From Sternotherus odoratus (Eukaryota; Chordata; Testudines; Kinosternidae), in the NCBI GenBank assembly GCA_032164245.1, contig JAVMKO010000001.1, positions 168,383,434 through 168,447,433 of the forward strand: a stretch of 64,000 bases of DNA. Reading direction: 5' to 3'. Below, one piece after another: positions 22,691-35,655 of this stretch (positions within the stretch are counted from its first letter, which is position 1; each line of letters opens with the position of its first letter). Below the pieces are notes generated by a model. The model saw nothing but the letters and a program-made list of their open reading frames with translations. It had not been told where the DNA came from and did not search any database. A program made the position numbers and the translations under genes.

Positions 22691-23407
22691 ATCGTGTCAT
22701 GGCATATGCTGTGCTATCATGCTGTATGGTATGTTTTAGTTGTAGCAATATGTGTGTTTAATTTATTAACCCATCAAAAAGCAATAAAGGAGACTCAGCT
22801 AAACTATCTTCAAGACGGTCTCCAAATTTATGTGCAAAATTCAAAGCTGTGTTTTGCCAATTTCAGAGTCAATCATTTACAACACCATGAAATATCTAAG
22901 TCAAACTAAGGTATCGTTTCACCAGGATACAAGTGGATCTGGGCTAGATCTCTCTTAATAAAGGGAATGGAGCATACTTGAAAAATCACCAGCTATTTGT
23001 TTGTCAATTTAGTTAACAAAGAAATCTGATGATAGCTGTGTAGTGGAGTATGTAGCTTGAATGTGCACAGAGCTAGGAGGAGAATAAACTTGTTGTACTC
23101 TGATCCCTGGAAAGGAAGTATAAAAATAGTCACTGATTTGAATTTCCTCCTCTGAAACTTTTAGTTGGTATCACCCACGTCAATTTTTAATTCCTGTAGC
23201 GCTCCATATTATCAATCTTCTTGCTGCTTTTTTGAGACCATTATTCTTTTTCATTAAATACTGTACATTCTGAGTACCAATGAAGAGATGATACAAAGTA
23301 ATTGTTAATATAAAATACCACATAAGAGTCCATGGGATGAGGTACATGATTCTGTGGAGCAGGAATTTGAAATCAAGTTTCCAAAGTGCAGTGACCCAGT
23401 GCTATCT

Positions 23408-23428
23408 TCAGGTTCGCAGTTCTTCCCT
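23408..23428 (-). CDS. TMPRSS3: TMPRSS3 last coding exon (C-terminal six residues and stop)
   Basis: A strong acceptor (TTTTTTTATTTTCAG on the minus strand) precedes seven codons encoding R-E-E-L-R-T and a TGA stop. They join in phase 0 to the upstream exon ending ...IHEQME. The human protein ends with a very similar short tail (RDLKT), which supports the call although the exon is tiny. Everything below 23408 would be 3'UTR. Confidence 0.85.
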   Translation of the reverse strand, partial: REELRT

Positions 23429-23919
23429 CTGAAAATAAAAAAACATTTTTGCCTCTTTTAAAATGTTTATCTGATTGCTTTGTGAAATGATTCTAAAGTC
23501 ACATGATTTCTTTAAGCCACATGGCACCATAAACGACTGCTGAAATTACTTCTGATTCCAGATGGTAGTAAGAACTCTTCAGAAAAATATGCCCTGCACT
23601 GAAAGAAGGTACGGACGAACTCCCATTCTGTTTACTGAGAATCTGAACAAATACCGTTCTGCTCAAATCTCATTGATACTTTTGAATGCTTTATTCCAGT
23701 GGCTCTCAACCTTGCTGGGGACTGAAGGTGGGGGCAGAATAACTGGGGCTAAGTGTGGGAGCACCGGTGCTGAATGAGGAGGCTGACGGGCACAATAGTA
23801 GGGCTGATGGAAGTACTGTGTATGGGCGCAGGTGGTTGGTACTAGGTGGTAGACAGGGTTTTGGTTTTGTTGCTGGGGTGGGGATACTTCTCACTAATTC
23901 AAGTTTTATTGGCAATATG

Positions 23920-24125
23920 GAGGGAGGAATAGCTCAGTGGTTTGAGCATTGGCCTACTAAACCAAGGGTTGTGAGTTCAATCATTGAGGGGGGCATTTAA
24001 GGATATGGGACAAAAAAATCTGTTGGATTATTTAATTGTGGATTGGTCCTGCTTTGAGCAGCAGGTTAGACTAGATGATCTCCTGAGGTCCCTTTTAACC
24101 CTGATATTCTGTGTGTCATATTCCT
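23920..24125 (+). mobile_element. tRNA-derived SINE with CR1-like 3' tail
   Basis: The head has pol III promoter boxes of a tRNA: an A box around ATAGCTCAGTGGTTTGAGC and a B box around GTTGTGAGTTCAATC. The tail (GGATTGGTCCTGCTTTGAGC, GACTAGATGATCTCCTGAGG, CCCTGATATTCTGTG) is the CR1 3' end, explaining mobilisation by CR1 machinery. This is the architecture of the turtle tRNA SINE family (tortoise pol III/SINE, Cry-like). It lies antisense in the last TMPRSS3 intron. Confidence 0.9.
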
Positions 24126-24940
24126 CATGGTGTAAATCATTCAGATTAATAATAGATCGCTTACATTCTGACAAGGCCTGATGTGGTTTCATTTCCTCCC
24201 CGTTGGGATATGCCACTTATAGGGGTGAGGGTGCAGGGTGGAAAATCTAGTCTTAATGTTGAGAAAATACTGTATCAAACAACACAACTGACTCTCCTCA
24301 GGTAGTACAGTATTATAAAAAGTAATTTCACTCTGTCTACAGCAGACAGAGGTTTAGGAAAGCATTTGTGTGCTTCTAGACGTCTGAGACTGAGTTTGAC
24401 TGTGTCTAAATGAAGTTTTTTGCATTAGCAAATGCAATGTACATACAAATGCCACATTCCTAGACAGTGCATGGCTTCCGGCCTTGCCATGTTTAGCCTG
24501 TTAAGGGTATCATCTTTTTGACTACTTGGGGAATCTGTGCAACCTATTAATTCTGATTTTATGAAATTGCTGTATCTTTGAATCCCTAGGTGTATGTAGA
24601 ATCCCCCATCTGCCATCAGGGCTGTAGCACTTCTCTCCCAGACCAGGGACAATGTAGGTTGTTAAACCTTGATAAGCCCTCATTCAAATGGGAGCCGTTA
24701 GGAGAATGGACTGGATGAAGCTGTGAGAAACAGCGAGCGGGGTCATTAGGCGCACAGGAGAGACAAACTATCCACTCTCAAGGTTCAGGAGTGGTATCCA
24801 GTACAGCCCACAGCCATCCAAAGCTGCAACTGTGGGAAAACTCCTGTGCTACAGCATGGTCAATACAGATGGAATCTTCAGAGAATTTAACTGCTAAAAT
24901 CTGAGGTCCCTATTCAGCATGTGTTAACTATGATTTTTCT

Positions 24941-25076
24941 TAAATAAAACAAGGAAGACTTTGTAGCACCTTAGAGACTAATCAGTTTATTTCATGGTTA
25001 GTCTCTAAGGTGCTACAAAGTCTTCCTCATTTTATTTACTGATTCAGGCTAACACAGCTGCTAATCTTAAACCTGT
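24941..25076 (+). mobile_element. Short inverted-dimer retroposon with 12-bp target duplication
   Basis: Perfect 29-bp arms at 24953-24981 and 24998-25026 are head-to-head copies of the TTAGTCTCTAAGGTGC unit also present at 545-966. The right side continues into GGCTAACACAGCTGC, the family's 3' tail. The 12 bases TATGATTTTTCT occur at 24929-24940 and 25077-25088, flanking the element exactly. It sits in a TMPRSS3 intron. Confidence 0.85.
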
Positions 25077-25800
25077 TATGATTTTTCTAAAGCTAAACTA
25101 TGATTTGGCCAAATTTGGGCAGAATTTCACCAGGATAGTAAAAGACATATCCCTGACACAGAGGCCACTCCCCTGCAAATTTCAAGTTATTTAAAGCTTG
25201 GGGGTGATTGAGCAGTTCAAAGAAAAGGTCACCAAAATTTTTAACTTGAGCAAAACAATGATTTTTTCCCCTAGCCTTGCTCTTGGAAATGGTTGAACTG
25301 TTTTGGCTCAAATGTTCCAAAAAATTCAGCCTGAGGCAGACACCCAGCATGGATAATTGCCAATCTCTAATTGCGTGAGTTGAAAAGTTATAAATCAGAT
25401 CCTATAATGGAGAGTGTTGGGCAAACTTAATCGTAGGCACTGCTATCACCCCCACAAATAATATATCAAGTTATTACCAGGGCACAATTATATCCGATTT
25501 AAACAAAGTCCAGAAACTGGTAATCCCCTTTGTAAGAAAATGTAAAAGTGAAATATATTATTTATTGCTAAAGCTTTTTTTTTTTTTGAGAAATAAAACA
25601 TCTTCCTATCATCAGCTACCACTAGCAATTGCCAGGTAGTCATCCCTCCATTCTCTTTGTGTCTCCCAGACACAACTAAAATGTTATCTGCCCCAGTAAG
25701 GTAGCTGCACTGCCTATATAGGTGTTGTTGGAGTCCTTTCATTCTAAGTAATGGACCTACCTGAAATTACCAGACAAAAGATGGGAGGGGAAAAACAAAC

Positions 25801-25953
25801 CTCCATTTGTTCATGTATCCAGTCAAGAAATGAGGTGGTACGGCTGTAGACTCCTGGTTTATTTACTTCTGCACAGCCCATCCCAAAGCTGGTAGTTCCT
25901 ACCAGCTTCCAGGTGTTCATATCTTTACAAGCTAAGGGTCCCCCGCTATCTCC
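25801..25953 (-). CDS. TMPRSS3: TMPRSS3 exon: catalytic serine and C-terminal protease
   Basis: 153 bp, phase 0 at both ends, acceptor CCTTCAG and donor GTTTGT. It begins with GDSGGPL, which holds the nucleophile Ser195 (chymotrypsin numbering). It continues through [20 protein letters not shown], with the Cys of the 191-220 disulfide and the Gly-rich S1 wall, to DWIHEQME at the C-terminal helix. Near-identical to the mammalian exon in length and sequence. Confidence 0.97.
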
Positions 25954-26230
25954 CTGAAGGACCAAAGAAATAAAACAAATGGTCAGCATCTCCAAAAAAG
26001 AAACAAGTAGAGGAGCTCTCTATTTTGGAGTATAGCAAATAAGACTGGTTAAAACTTAATCCCTCTCTCTTCTGAATCTTACCCAAAAAAAATATACACT
26101 ACAGGGACTTTGATTTTCCAAGTGGCTTTTCTATAGGGTAGACAAGTACACCTGCAATTACATCTGTCTCTGCTGTGGAAAAGTATTATCTGTCATTTCT
26201 CATTCATATGTGCAAAGATGTAATAGGTGC

Positions 26231-26967
26231 TAGAGCCAGTAGGGAATCTTCCATGGGAATAATTTTCTTGCAGAAAATGCAGTTTCCATGAAATCAAAAT
26301 TTTCCTATGGAAAATTTTTATTTTGTTGAAAGTTTTCATTAGGAAAAGCAAAGTGACATTTTAGTTTTCGGTTGGCTCAACGTGAATGAAAATATTTTGA
26401 GTTGTCGAACAAACCCAATCTTGAACAATCTACATTTAGAATCATTTCAACATTAAACTGCATTTCCTTATTGTGATGCCTCATGGAAATTGTCATTCAG
26501 GCCCCCATTCTCTCTTATGGGCTGAGCTCCCTGACTGGACTACATCTCCTATGATGCAACAGTGTTCTCACTGAGCGGCATGGTGCATAATGGGAGTCAC
26601 ATGACTACAGGAGCCGTAAGAGAAATGTAGTCAGGCCAGAGAGCTTGGCCCACAGAGAAGAATGGAGGCATCTGTCAACTTGAACCACAACTTCCATAAG
26701 AAAATGCACCATAATAGGGAAATGTAGTTTGAAACAAAGTATTTTGGGACAGTTCAACAAACCAAACTAAAACATTTCTATTTGGGAATGCTGAAATGTT
26801 TTGGTTTGATGTAAAATGTTGGAAGTTCCAAACCAAAATTTACAGAACTTCTTTGTTCTGTGAAAAATGTTGATATTTCAACTTACTGTCCCAATTCAAG
26901 ATAAAAACAAATATTGAAAGATCAGAATTTCTCATGGGATGGCAATTCTGATTTTTTCTCAGCTCTA
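26231..26967. repeat. Probable foldback-type interspersed repeat
   Basis: The region starts with TAGAGCCAGTAGGGAATC and ends with a near mirror, TTTTTTCTCAGCTCTA. The interior has paired ATGGAAA/TTTCCAT and AAAATTTT-rich stretches plus a CTACATCTCCTATGATGCA / GCATAATGGGAGTCACATG inverted pair (about 26540-26610). It looks like nested non-autonomous elements in a TMPRSS3 intron; the ends resemble those at 35656-36060. Confidence 0.4.
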
Positions 26968-28653
26968 CTCAGCAGTCACATTACATGTGATAGTCAAATC
27001 AAAGCCCCCCAGAGCAGACGTTAGCAGTGTTCAGTGCTCCTAAAATTGTGGGACACTATCGGCCCATGAATTTCTCACTGTTTAATGATTTGAGAAGTAG
27101 AAGCCATGAATTTAAATCCCCAAATTGGGATCTTTATCATGGAAGAGAAAAAAATATTTGCGGATTCTTGGGACAGATGGATAAAGAGTCTATTTAGAGT
27201 TGCACAGGGACTGGGTATTTGCTTTTCCTAACTGTTCATGGGAAATCCATAAATACCAATTTACATGTGGGGATGCTGAGGCCCAAGAGGCCCCATTGTG
27301 AATGATTCCCTATTGGAAATGCCATCCATGAAGTTTCATTGTTACACCTGCCAACCAGGGCTGCCTGCCCCCGTGACTCTGAAGTACTGCTTTCGGGATA
27401 GCATCTCCTTTGTTTATTATGGTCATGTCTAGGAACTAATCAAGATGGAAGCCACATTCTGCCATTAACTGTACGAACACAGGAAAGATGTTAATAGTCA
27501 AATTCCCGATCTACAGTGCTACCAGTATGTCCACGGTTCGACAATGATGACAATACTTGAAGGCATTCTAACTATCCAATATATGTGAAGCTCATCTCTT
27601 TTTCTGTTTAACTCAACACCGTCAGCAGTTCCAAAGGAAGCTCTTGACATCAGGGGATGCCACTTCCAAACATGAATATTCAAAGCAAACAACAGGGCTA
27701 GTAAACTGGTACATATTATCTCTCACCCTTGCCCTTCATTTGTGAGCTTCTTAGGGCAGGGCAGTATTACTAGTATTACTCTCTATTTAGACAGCACACA
27801 GTAGTACATTGTAGGTGCTCATCATAATCAGTAGGGCAAATCTCAGAGGGATGTAGCCTCCTTGTAGATGAAAGGCCACCCGGATCAAACTCTAGCTAAG
27901 TCCTTAAGATGGCCTGGCTGGATATTCAGTTTATGTCCATCACTCGTGATCTTATTGCATCAACAAAGCTTTTGGTAACCATGGTATCACTTGGTCACAT
28001 AGTAGCACTCATTGGTAAAGACACTTTAATTCATTGGTTTTGTGGGCACTACCAAAATACAAAATAATTAATGACTTTTGATCACTAACTTGGGCTGGAT
28101 TTGAGCCAGTGGTTCATAGGTATTGTGAAAGGCTCCATAGTTATCTATCTCAATCCCCTCAGTTACCTAGTTTTAGTTTTCCCAAATCTAGTTCTTTTCC
28201 AGATTTACATGTTTCCATTTCTCACTTGAGTCAGTCAGCAAAGTGAAAGGCTCTTATTGCTGTATGTTAACCATGGAGTTTCTGCATTTTGCAGCTCTTA
28301 TGAGCCGTTTTAAGTGAGAACTCTTCACCTTGCCCGTGGTTGTGAGCAGGGCACAGAGTGGATGGCACTATGCTTAAACACATAATAGAAGTTTTTGAAA
28401 ATATCTTAAGTACATTTTTCTTCAGAACTGTAAATTTACCTTCTGCTGTAGCCGGTAAAGTACACAGATTAAAAGAAGGACGAGAACCATACTTTATGAA
28501 TGCAAATAGTCACAGTATCACGTATACACACATAGGAAATATTTTCAGATATTTACTGAGGAAAAAGGCAGGGAGTTGTCTCCTGATAATGTATTACTCT
28601 TATTTTTACAAGCAATGTTAACCAATTCAGTTGTAGTTAAGAAATGTCCATAC
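26968..28653. other. TMPRSS3 intron sequence, nothing further recognised
   Basis: Remainder of the 2,700-bp intron between the exons at 28654-28796 and 25801-25953. No exon-like block or clear repeat seen. Confidence 0.5.
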
Positions 28654-28796
28654 CTGGCAGGTGTCCACACCTCCCTTTAAAAAACCTGCACAAAGCATTG
28701 AAGAAGTTATGATTCCCCCATAGACGTCCCTGTGATTGCAAACCTTATTAGAAATCAAAGGAACACCAGCAAAATTCATGGTCTCTGAAGTATCAC
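28654..28796 (-). CDS. TMPRSS3: TMPRSS3 exon: protease, S1 specificity pocket
   Basis: 143 bp, entering in phase 1 (completing a Gly codon) and leaving in phase 0 after ...VDTCQ. It encodes [19 protein letters not shown] and [16 protein letters not shown]. The Asp of VDTCQ lies six residues before the catalytic Ser of the next exon (Asp189), which predicts cleavage after Arg/Lys. Acceptor TTTAAACAG, donor GTATGG. Confidence 0.97.
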
Positions 28797-29929
28797 CTGT
28801 TTAAAAACAAAGATAATTCTCTCTTTTTTTAAAGGCCTACAGTTTTTACAGGCCTATCATTTCCTTAAAACCAATGTCCTATAGCAAAGAACAAAAGTTG
28901 AAGGATATGAAGAATTAGCAAGAAAAGGATAAAAGAATATGGTTAAACCTTAACATGATAATACACAAACAGGAAGTCTAGACATCCTGTCACTTGCCTA
29001 CATTACCCAATAGCAAGCTACAGCAAATAGCCATGAAAGTTGTGCATGATGTGGTTCTACAAACTTGACAACTGATGATGATATCAAGAACTTTAGAGCT
29101 AGTCAAACTATTCATTGTTAATTCAGCCCATTTAATTAGCAAATTATTTGCAAATAAGCCTAATTTTCTTTGATTGTATTCATAATTTGTAACTATTGAC
29201 CAAATTGTTTGGATAAATTGTTTCCATGATAGGTGTGGTCACAAACTTTTTGCTTTGACTGTTTGTTGTTCACGTTTTGCGATTGGTTGAGTCTCTCTCT
29301 CTTCTGTTGATTTTCCTAAGGCACCTCTCACCTTGGCTTTACCTAGGTCCAGTAGCGTTTCTGCTCTCTGACTGAATGATTGAAACGTTTTAAAGAGGTG
29401 ACTAATGAACAGTGAATTGTACCCTTCCAGTGTGAGTACTCAGAAACGTTCACTTTCATGGAGTGATTCATCCAGTGGTTGATTAATATGATGACCCGCC
29501 ATGACTAATAGTAAAGTGAACTCTTGTTCACACGTTTTCTTTGCTATCCAGCCAGCTCTAAAGTACATCATTGTAGACAATGTACATTTCATTATTGAAA
29601 TCATGCTGTACTTCCTCCACTTGAGGTTAAAAACAATGAAACCAACCAAATGAGGTAAATTAATAATACTCTGGGGGATATTTGCAAGAGATTAAATTTA
29701 GCCCCGTGAATAGCCCTAATTTGAGGCTTTAAGACTTGCATATGCCTTTTTGGGACTCTCTGCACATGGGCGAATTTTGCCCTAGATTACTGCTATATTT
29801 AGGAATAGCTTTGTTTCCCAGATTTTTCTGAAGATTTAATGCTGTATACCGCAACTGCCAATCACTGTACTTACACCACATGACTTTTTTTAGTGCCTAT
29901 AATTTATAATGGACATTATAAATACCCAC

Positions 29930-30025
29930 CTCCTTCTGCTGTAGCTCCCCATCCTGATATCCAGCACATTTTCCCTTCTGGAAAATGTTCACCAAAATTA
30001 GGCAGACAAATTGGTTCTATCAAGC
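29930..30025 (-). CDS. TMPRSS3: TMPRSS3 exon: protease, 96 bp
   Basis: Encodes [20 protein letters not shown] and then [11 protein letters not shown], the P-x-C-L-P and WxxGWG segments typical of trypsin-fold enzymes. Enters and exits in phase 1; acceptor TTTAAATAG, donor GTGGGT. The Cys of ICLP is the one that ties the catalytic domain to the stem region in this family. Confidence 0.96.
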
Positions 30026-32003
30026 CTATTTAAAAAGAAACAATGATTCTTAAAACATGCAGAGGAAGACCTATGTGGGGCAGGGTGGTACTTGTGTTCA
30101 TATGTGTATTATTCAATATAAGTGATACTGACCTTCTTGGTAAAAGCACTATAAAAGGAGCTAAATACTATTATTATTATATATAAAATAATTGAGTCAG
30201 ATCCTCAGGTGTTGTAAATCAATTTACACCTGCAGGGGATATGTCTTGAAATGTTTAAAACAAGGAAGTGTAACTTCAGAAAAACTGTAGGTGCACTGAA
30301 TGGGTATTTGATAGGAACAGCTCTAAAGTTGCTAAAATGCTGTATCTGGAAGGGTGGGTTTTTTTCATTATTATTCAGTCTTTTACTTCAATGAGAGTTT
30401 TGTGTGTGAGTAAGGGCCTCAAGATTTGTCTCGAGGTAAACGTATAATGAAAATCAATCTAATAGAATAGTCTCCTCCCACGTGCAAAATCCAAAACATC
30501 ATCTAAAAAAAGAGTATTATACCATTTTACTTGCTAACGTACATATTTAATAACGTATGCATAAGTCATGGGAGCACACCACTGCCCTCTACTGACTAGA
30601 CTGTTGGGGCTCTGCAGGCGCTTTTATCTTTCTTCAGTCAGCTGAATACGTAAGCTTAGGATTTGGGGCATTGAATTGTTGTGCAATTTATTTGATGCAC
30701 TTTACCAATGACTGTAGTATCACCATCCATCTGCAGCTGCAGATCGCAACATGTTTAAATGAGCTGGCAGTAAAAAAGGGAAGTTTTCATTGTACAAATA
30801 CTAGTTGCACTCAGGGACTCGCAAACAGTTCAGTTCCCCAGCATGAAATTATGTCTATGCAAAGCATCTGGCCACAAGTGTGGAGCCTTTAGATCCAAGT
30901 TCCCTTTAGATACATTCCATCTGTTCTGATCGGATTGTGAATACATTTCAGAGATGGTCATGTACTGCAGAATACTTATAAACTTGATAGTATCCTTTAA
31001 AAAAATATATAGTAGTTGAGATTTTGAACTAAACCTAAAGCTTAATTTTTATTTAACCACAGAGTAGATATGGTTTCTAAAGAGGAGCCAATTGGGGAAC
31101 TAGAAAACATGGAGCTGAGAAGTGACTTTTGTAGAACTGCCCCCATGAAGAAAGGTGTCCTCTTTGGGGAGATATTTGTAGATTTGAAAACAGCACAATG
31201 CTCTTTTTAGCAATGGTCCTGTACTTTGGTTCACCAGCCATGTCACTTGGAAGTTGGCATCCTGATCTGAAAGTAAGAGTGATGTTTGTTTTGTTTTGAA
31301 TTTAAATGCATCACTTTATTTTAATTGTCTTGACTCTTCTTTGAAACATTCATACTCTTGAAAGATACCAGATTCAAAGCCTCAGGCACTGCACACCGCC
31401 ATATATGCACAGAAATTAGTACAGCAGGGGCACAGGCAGCATGAACTTCCCTCTAGTCTCTGCTGTGAGCTGGAACGGTGAGGGGCTAGCTCATTTCTAC
31501 CAGGGATGAAAACCTGGTTTGGAAGAATAAGAATAAATTGTTCTGATAAATAGCTTCCTCCCTCTGCGTGATTTCCAACAGCCCACATAGCTTTGAAATT
31601 CATGTGTTAAAATGCTGACCACTGTAAGTAGTATATAAATGGACTGGCAATATTTTTAAAGACTAGTTTGTGTCTTATAATTATATTCATTTCCATGTGA
31701 ATTAGATATATTAAGTACAGGATATCTCCTAGTATTATGCGTTTTGGAACTTGTCCAGCTCTACTGTGAGCCTAATCCAACACCCACTGAAATCAGTGGG
31801 ACATTAATTTCAATGTGCATTGAGTCGTGGCTTATGAGATGATAAGGTGTAAGCAGATAGTTCTGCCATGCAACTGCTTTGAAATAGAAAGGAGTCTGCC
31901 CTTCAAAGTTCAGATCTAGTTTGGATCCAAACTAGAACTTCTCCAGAAGTTTGACTCGGGGTTCCTGTTATATGACCTATTTTAGACATACACCTGAGCT
32001 GCA
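30026..32003. other. TMPRSS3 intron sequence, nothing further recognised
   Basis: Most of the 2,460-bp intron. AT-rich, no exon-like block. A CR1 tail lies at its upstream end (listed separately). Confidence 0.5.
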
Positions 32004-32284
32004 ATGTTTGGAGGTGGAGGTGACAGAACAAGGAGAAATGGTCTCAAGTTGCAGTTGGGAAGGTTTAGGTTGGATATTAGGAAAAACTTTTTCACTAGGA
32101 GGGTGGTGAAGCAGTGGAATGGGTTACCTAGGGAGGTGGTAGAATCTCTTTCCTTAGAGGTTTTTAAGTCCGGTTTGACAAAGCCCTGGCTGGGATGATT
32201 TAGTTGGGGATTGGTCCTGCTTTGAGCAGGGGGTTGGACTAGATGACCTCCAGAGGTCCCTTCCAACCCTGATATTCTATGATT
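32004..32284 (+). mobile_element. CR1 LINE 3'-end copy
   Basis: Carries the CR1 ORF2 C-terminus remains ([20 protein letters not shown], then [20 protein letters not shown]) and the 3'UTR TTGGTCCTGCTTTGAGCAGG, GACTAGATGACCTCCAGAGG, CCTGATATTCTATGATT. The terminal ATTCTATGATT octamer pattern is diagnostic. It is antisense in a TMPRSS3 intron. Confidence 0.93.
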
Positions 32285-32485
32285 AGCTCTGAACTGCCCC
32301 AAAACTCATTGGGGGTTCCCCATTGAAGACAACAGGAGTTTTGCACTGACTTTGGAGGAGCCAGGATTTCTTCCCAGTGTTCTGATTCAAGCCAATCTGT
32401 GCTTCAGGGGCTTTTCTGATCTATATCACTAGAAATTACCCCGGTTTTTAGCTTAAAAGAGAGAGAGAGAGAAGGAAAAAATTAC

Positions 32486-32655
32486 CGTTGAGAGCAAGTG
32501 GTGCTGTCAGCTTCATCAGTGCAATATCATTCCTCATTGTCTTAGGTTTGTAATTTCTATGGTATATAATTTTTTCCACTGAAGATGGATTAACTGAAGT
32601 ATCTTGTTGAGTCACAAAGCCCACTTGCACGCTCCACGAGCTAGGAAAGTACAAA
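32486..32655 (-). CDS. TMPRSS3: TMPRSS3 exon: catalytic aspartate
   Basis: 170 bp; the first base completes the Asp codon after ...HCVY. Encodes LYFPSSWSVQVGFVTQQ and then YHRNYKPKTMRNDIALMKL, whose NDIAL holds the triad Asp102, ending at ...LALN plus one base. Acceptor CTGTTTCAG, donor GTAATT. Human has the same exon limits. Confidence 0.97.
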
Positions 32656-32841
32656 CTGAAACAGAGAGACCGGAGGGAGAAAACTTTTATAAATGTCAAG
32701 TTTAAATTTGTCTACTGTGCCTGCGTGCAAAATTAATAGCTATAGGACTAGGAATATTTATAATCTGCACTACTTTTCTAGTGATCTGTTACTAGCAGCC
32801 ATGTTTTAAACTCCATAAATAAACAAACATACCTACAGTGA

Positions 32842-33160
32842 TAGGCGCTGACTCCAACTCTGGAGCACCCACTGGCACCCCTCCCGTTCAGCTCTTCACC
32901 CCCTAGAACCTCCCACCTGCCGAGATCAGCTGTTCAACAGCGGGCAGGAGGCCATGGAGAGAGGGGAAGGAACAAGGGCGGGGCACACTCAGGGGAGGGG
33001 GCAGAATGAGCTGGGGCGGAGTGGGGGTGGGAAGAGGCAGGTGGGGCTGGGGTAGGAAGGAGATGGGGACTTGGGGAAAGGGGTAGAATAGGGGCAGGGC
33101 CTGGGGTGGGGCAGGAGTCAAGCACCCCCAGCAACTTAGAAAGATGACGACACCTCTGTG
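32842..33160. mobile_element. Non-autonomous hAT-like element with perfect 8-bp target duplication
   Basis: TACAGTGA occurs at 32834-32841 and 33161-33168. The element starts TAGGCGCTGACTCC and ends in a decayed inverted version (GATGACGACACCTCTGTG). The interior is GC-rich, and the minus-strand Pro-rich frames over it are artefacts of composition. It lies in a TMPRSS3 intron. Confidence 0.75.
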
Positions 33161-33175
33161 TACAGTGACTAGCTG

Positions 33176-33178
<3 letters not shown>

Positions 33179-33211
<33 letters not shown>
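33179..33211. repeat. (AC)n microsatellite
   Basis: About 16 uninterrupted AC dinucleotides beside the hAT-like element. They give rise to the Met-Cys-Val-Cys repeats seen in minus-strand frames. Confidence 0.95.
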
Positions 33212-33214
<3 letters not shown>

Positions 33215-33224
33215 TGAAATTCCA

Positions 33225-33545
33225 CTAATGCTCTAAAGGCTGCCCACTGGCTTCCTATCAGTTTAATGCAGTTTAAGATCTTGATTTTTCTCTATAAAGA
33301 CGTATGTGGTTTTGCATCCTGCCTACTCGAAAAACCACCTCTCTCCCTGTGTGACACCAGAATGTCTGAGACCAACTGGGGTGCTCAAAGTAAGTCACTA
33401 GATTTATTTGAGGGCTCGTGGCAGGGCATTTTCAGTGAACAGACCTTCATTCTGGAACTCACTTCTGTCACTAGTTCACTGCTACTCATGTCTGCTGGCC
33501 TTCAGGGCATGCGGAAATTCCAGTCACTTCTAGGATTTAGCCTGT
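33225..33545 (+). pseudogene. Possible non-LTR retrotransposon RT C-terminal relic
   Basis: A broken translation includes HWLPISLMQFKILIFLYKDV, resembling the LHWLP...F+K+L...Y+AL segment near the C-terminus of L2/CR1-like proteins, and ends RKFQSLLGF. Stops and shifts interrupt it. The assignment is weak because only this motif is recognisable. Confidence 0.4.
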
Positions 33546-34488
33546 GATGCTAATTATGGGTTAGTGAAATTGCTGGATGGGGGCTCAGAAGATGTGTGTT
33601 CAGTTCCTGGCTCTACTACAGATTCTCTGTGAAATATTGAATAAGTCACAAATCCTTAACCTGTGAGTTCCTAGAAGGATGGGAGCCTTCTGATGCTGGC
33701 ATGCAAACAAGATCTCTTCCTGGGAAGGGGAACAGGTTTAATGTTACTCTAAGAAGAAAAATCTAACCAAGTCTTTACCCATTTACCGTTTGCACACTAG
33801 ACTGTAAGCAGTCCTACAACTAACTGATTTTTTACAAGCTAAAATGGTCTCATAAAATAATTTGGAGATTGTGAATATAAGAATGGTCAGGTACAAATTC
33901 CTCCTAAATTATTAAGTCATATGCAATACGGTCAAAATTTTCAAACTTGAGTGCCTAAAGTCAGGCACCTAAATGAATACTTAGGCTTGGTTTTTCAAAC
34001 ATACTAAAGATGACCCCGCTGTTCAGAAGAACATTACTTCATGCATGTTCAGAATCTCAGAAAATCAGGCCACTTCTATTAGGATTGATTAGATATCTAA
34101 TTTCAGGTGTCCCAGGTTAGCAATTTTGGCCTACGGCCTGATTTGTTCAGAGGTACTGTGCACGCACAGTTCTCATTTACCTCCAAAGGAATCTGAGTGT
34201 TCGGAACAGGCCCAATTTCTCAGATGTGACCTCAGATTTTGATGTCGCAACAGCTCACCATTTATTAGTGGATGCATTTTTTCAACAGGTGCAGTAACAT
34301 GTGAGATACTTTCACTGGAGCAAGTAAAATACCGGTAATAACAACACTTTGCTCCAGGATGGAATTGTTCTTCAAAGTCCTTTGTCATTCTGTTTCCATT
34401 ATCCTTCCCCTGCAGGAAAGCAACTATCCCTCAAGTTGTCACAGCCAGCTATATGAAAGTTAAACAAGGTAAGTAGATAAGATACTTA

Positions 34489-35652
<1,164 letters not shown>

Positions 35653-35655
35653 TAG

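Noticed and set aside
23697..23720. CAGTGGCTCTCAACCTT resembles the start of hAT/Charlie elements (CAGTGGTTCTCAACC).
   Set aside because: No matching right end or target duplication was found, so at most it is a truncated fragment.
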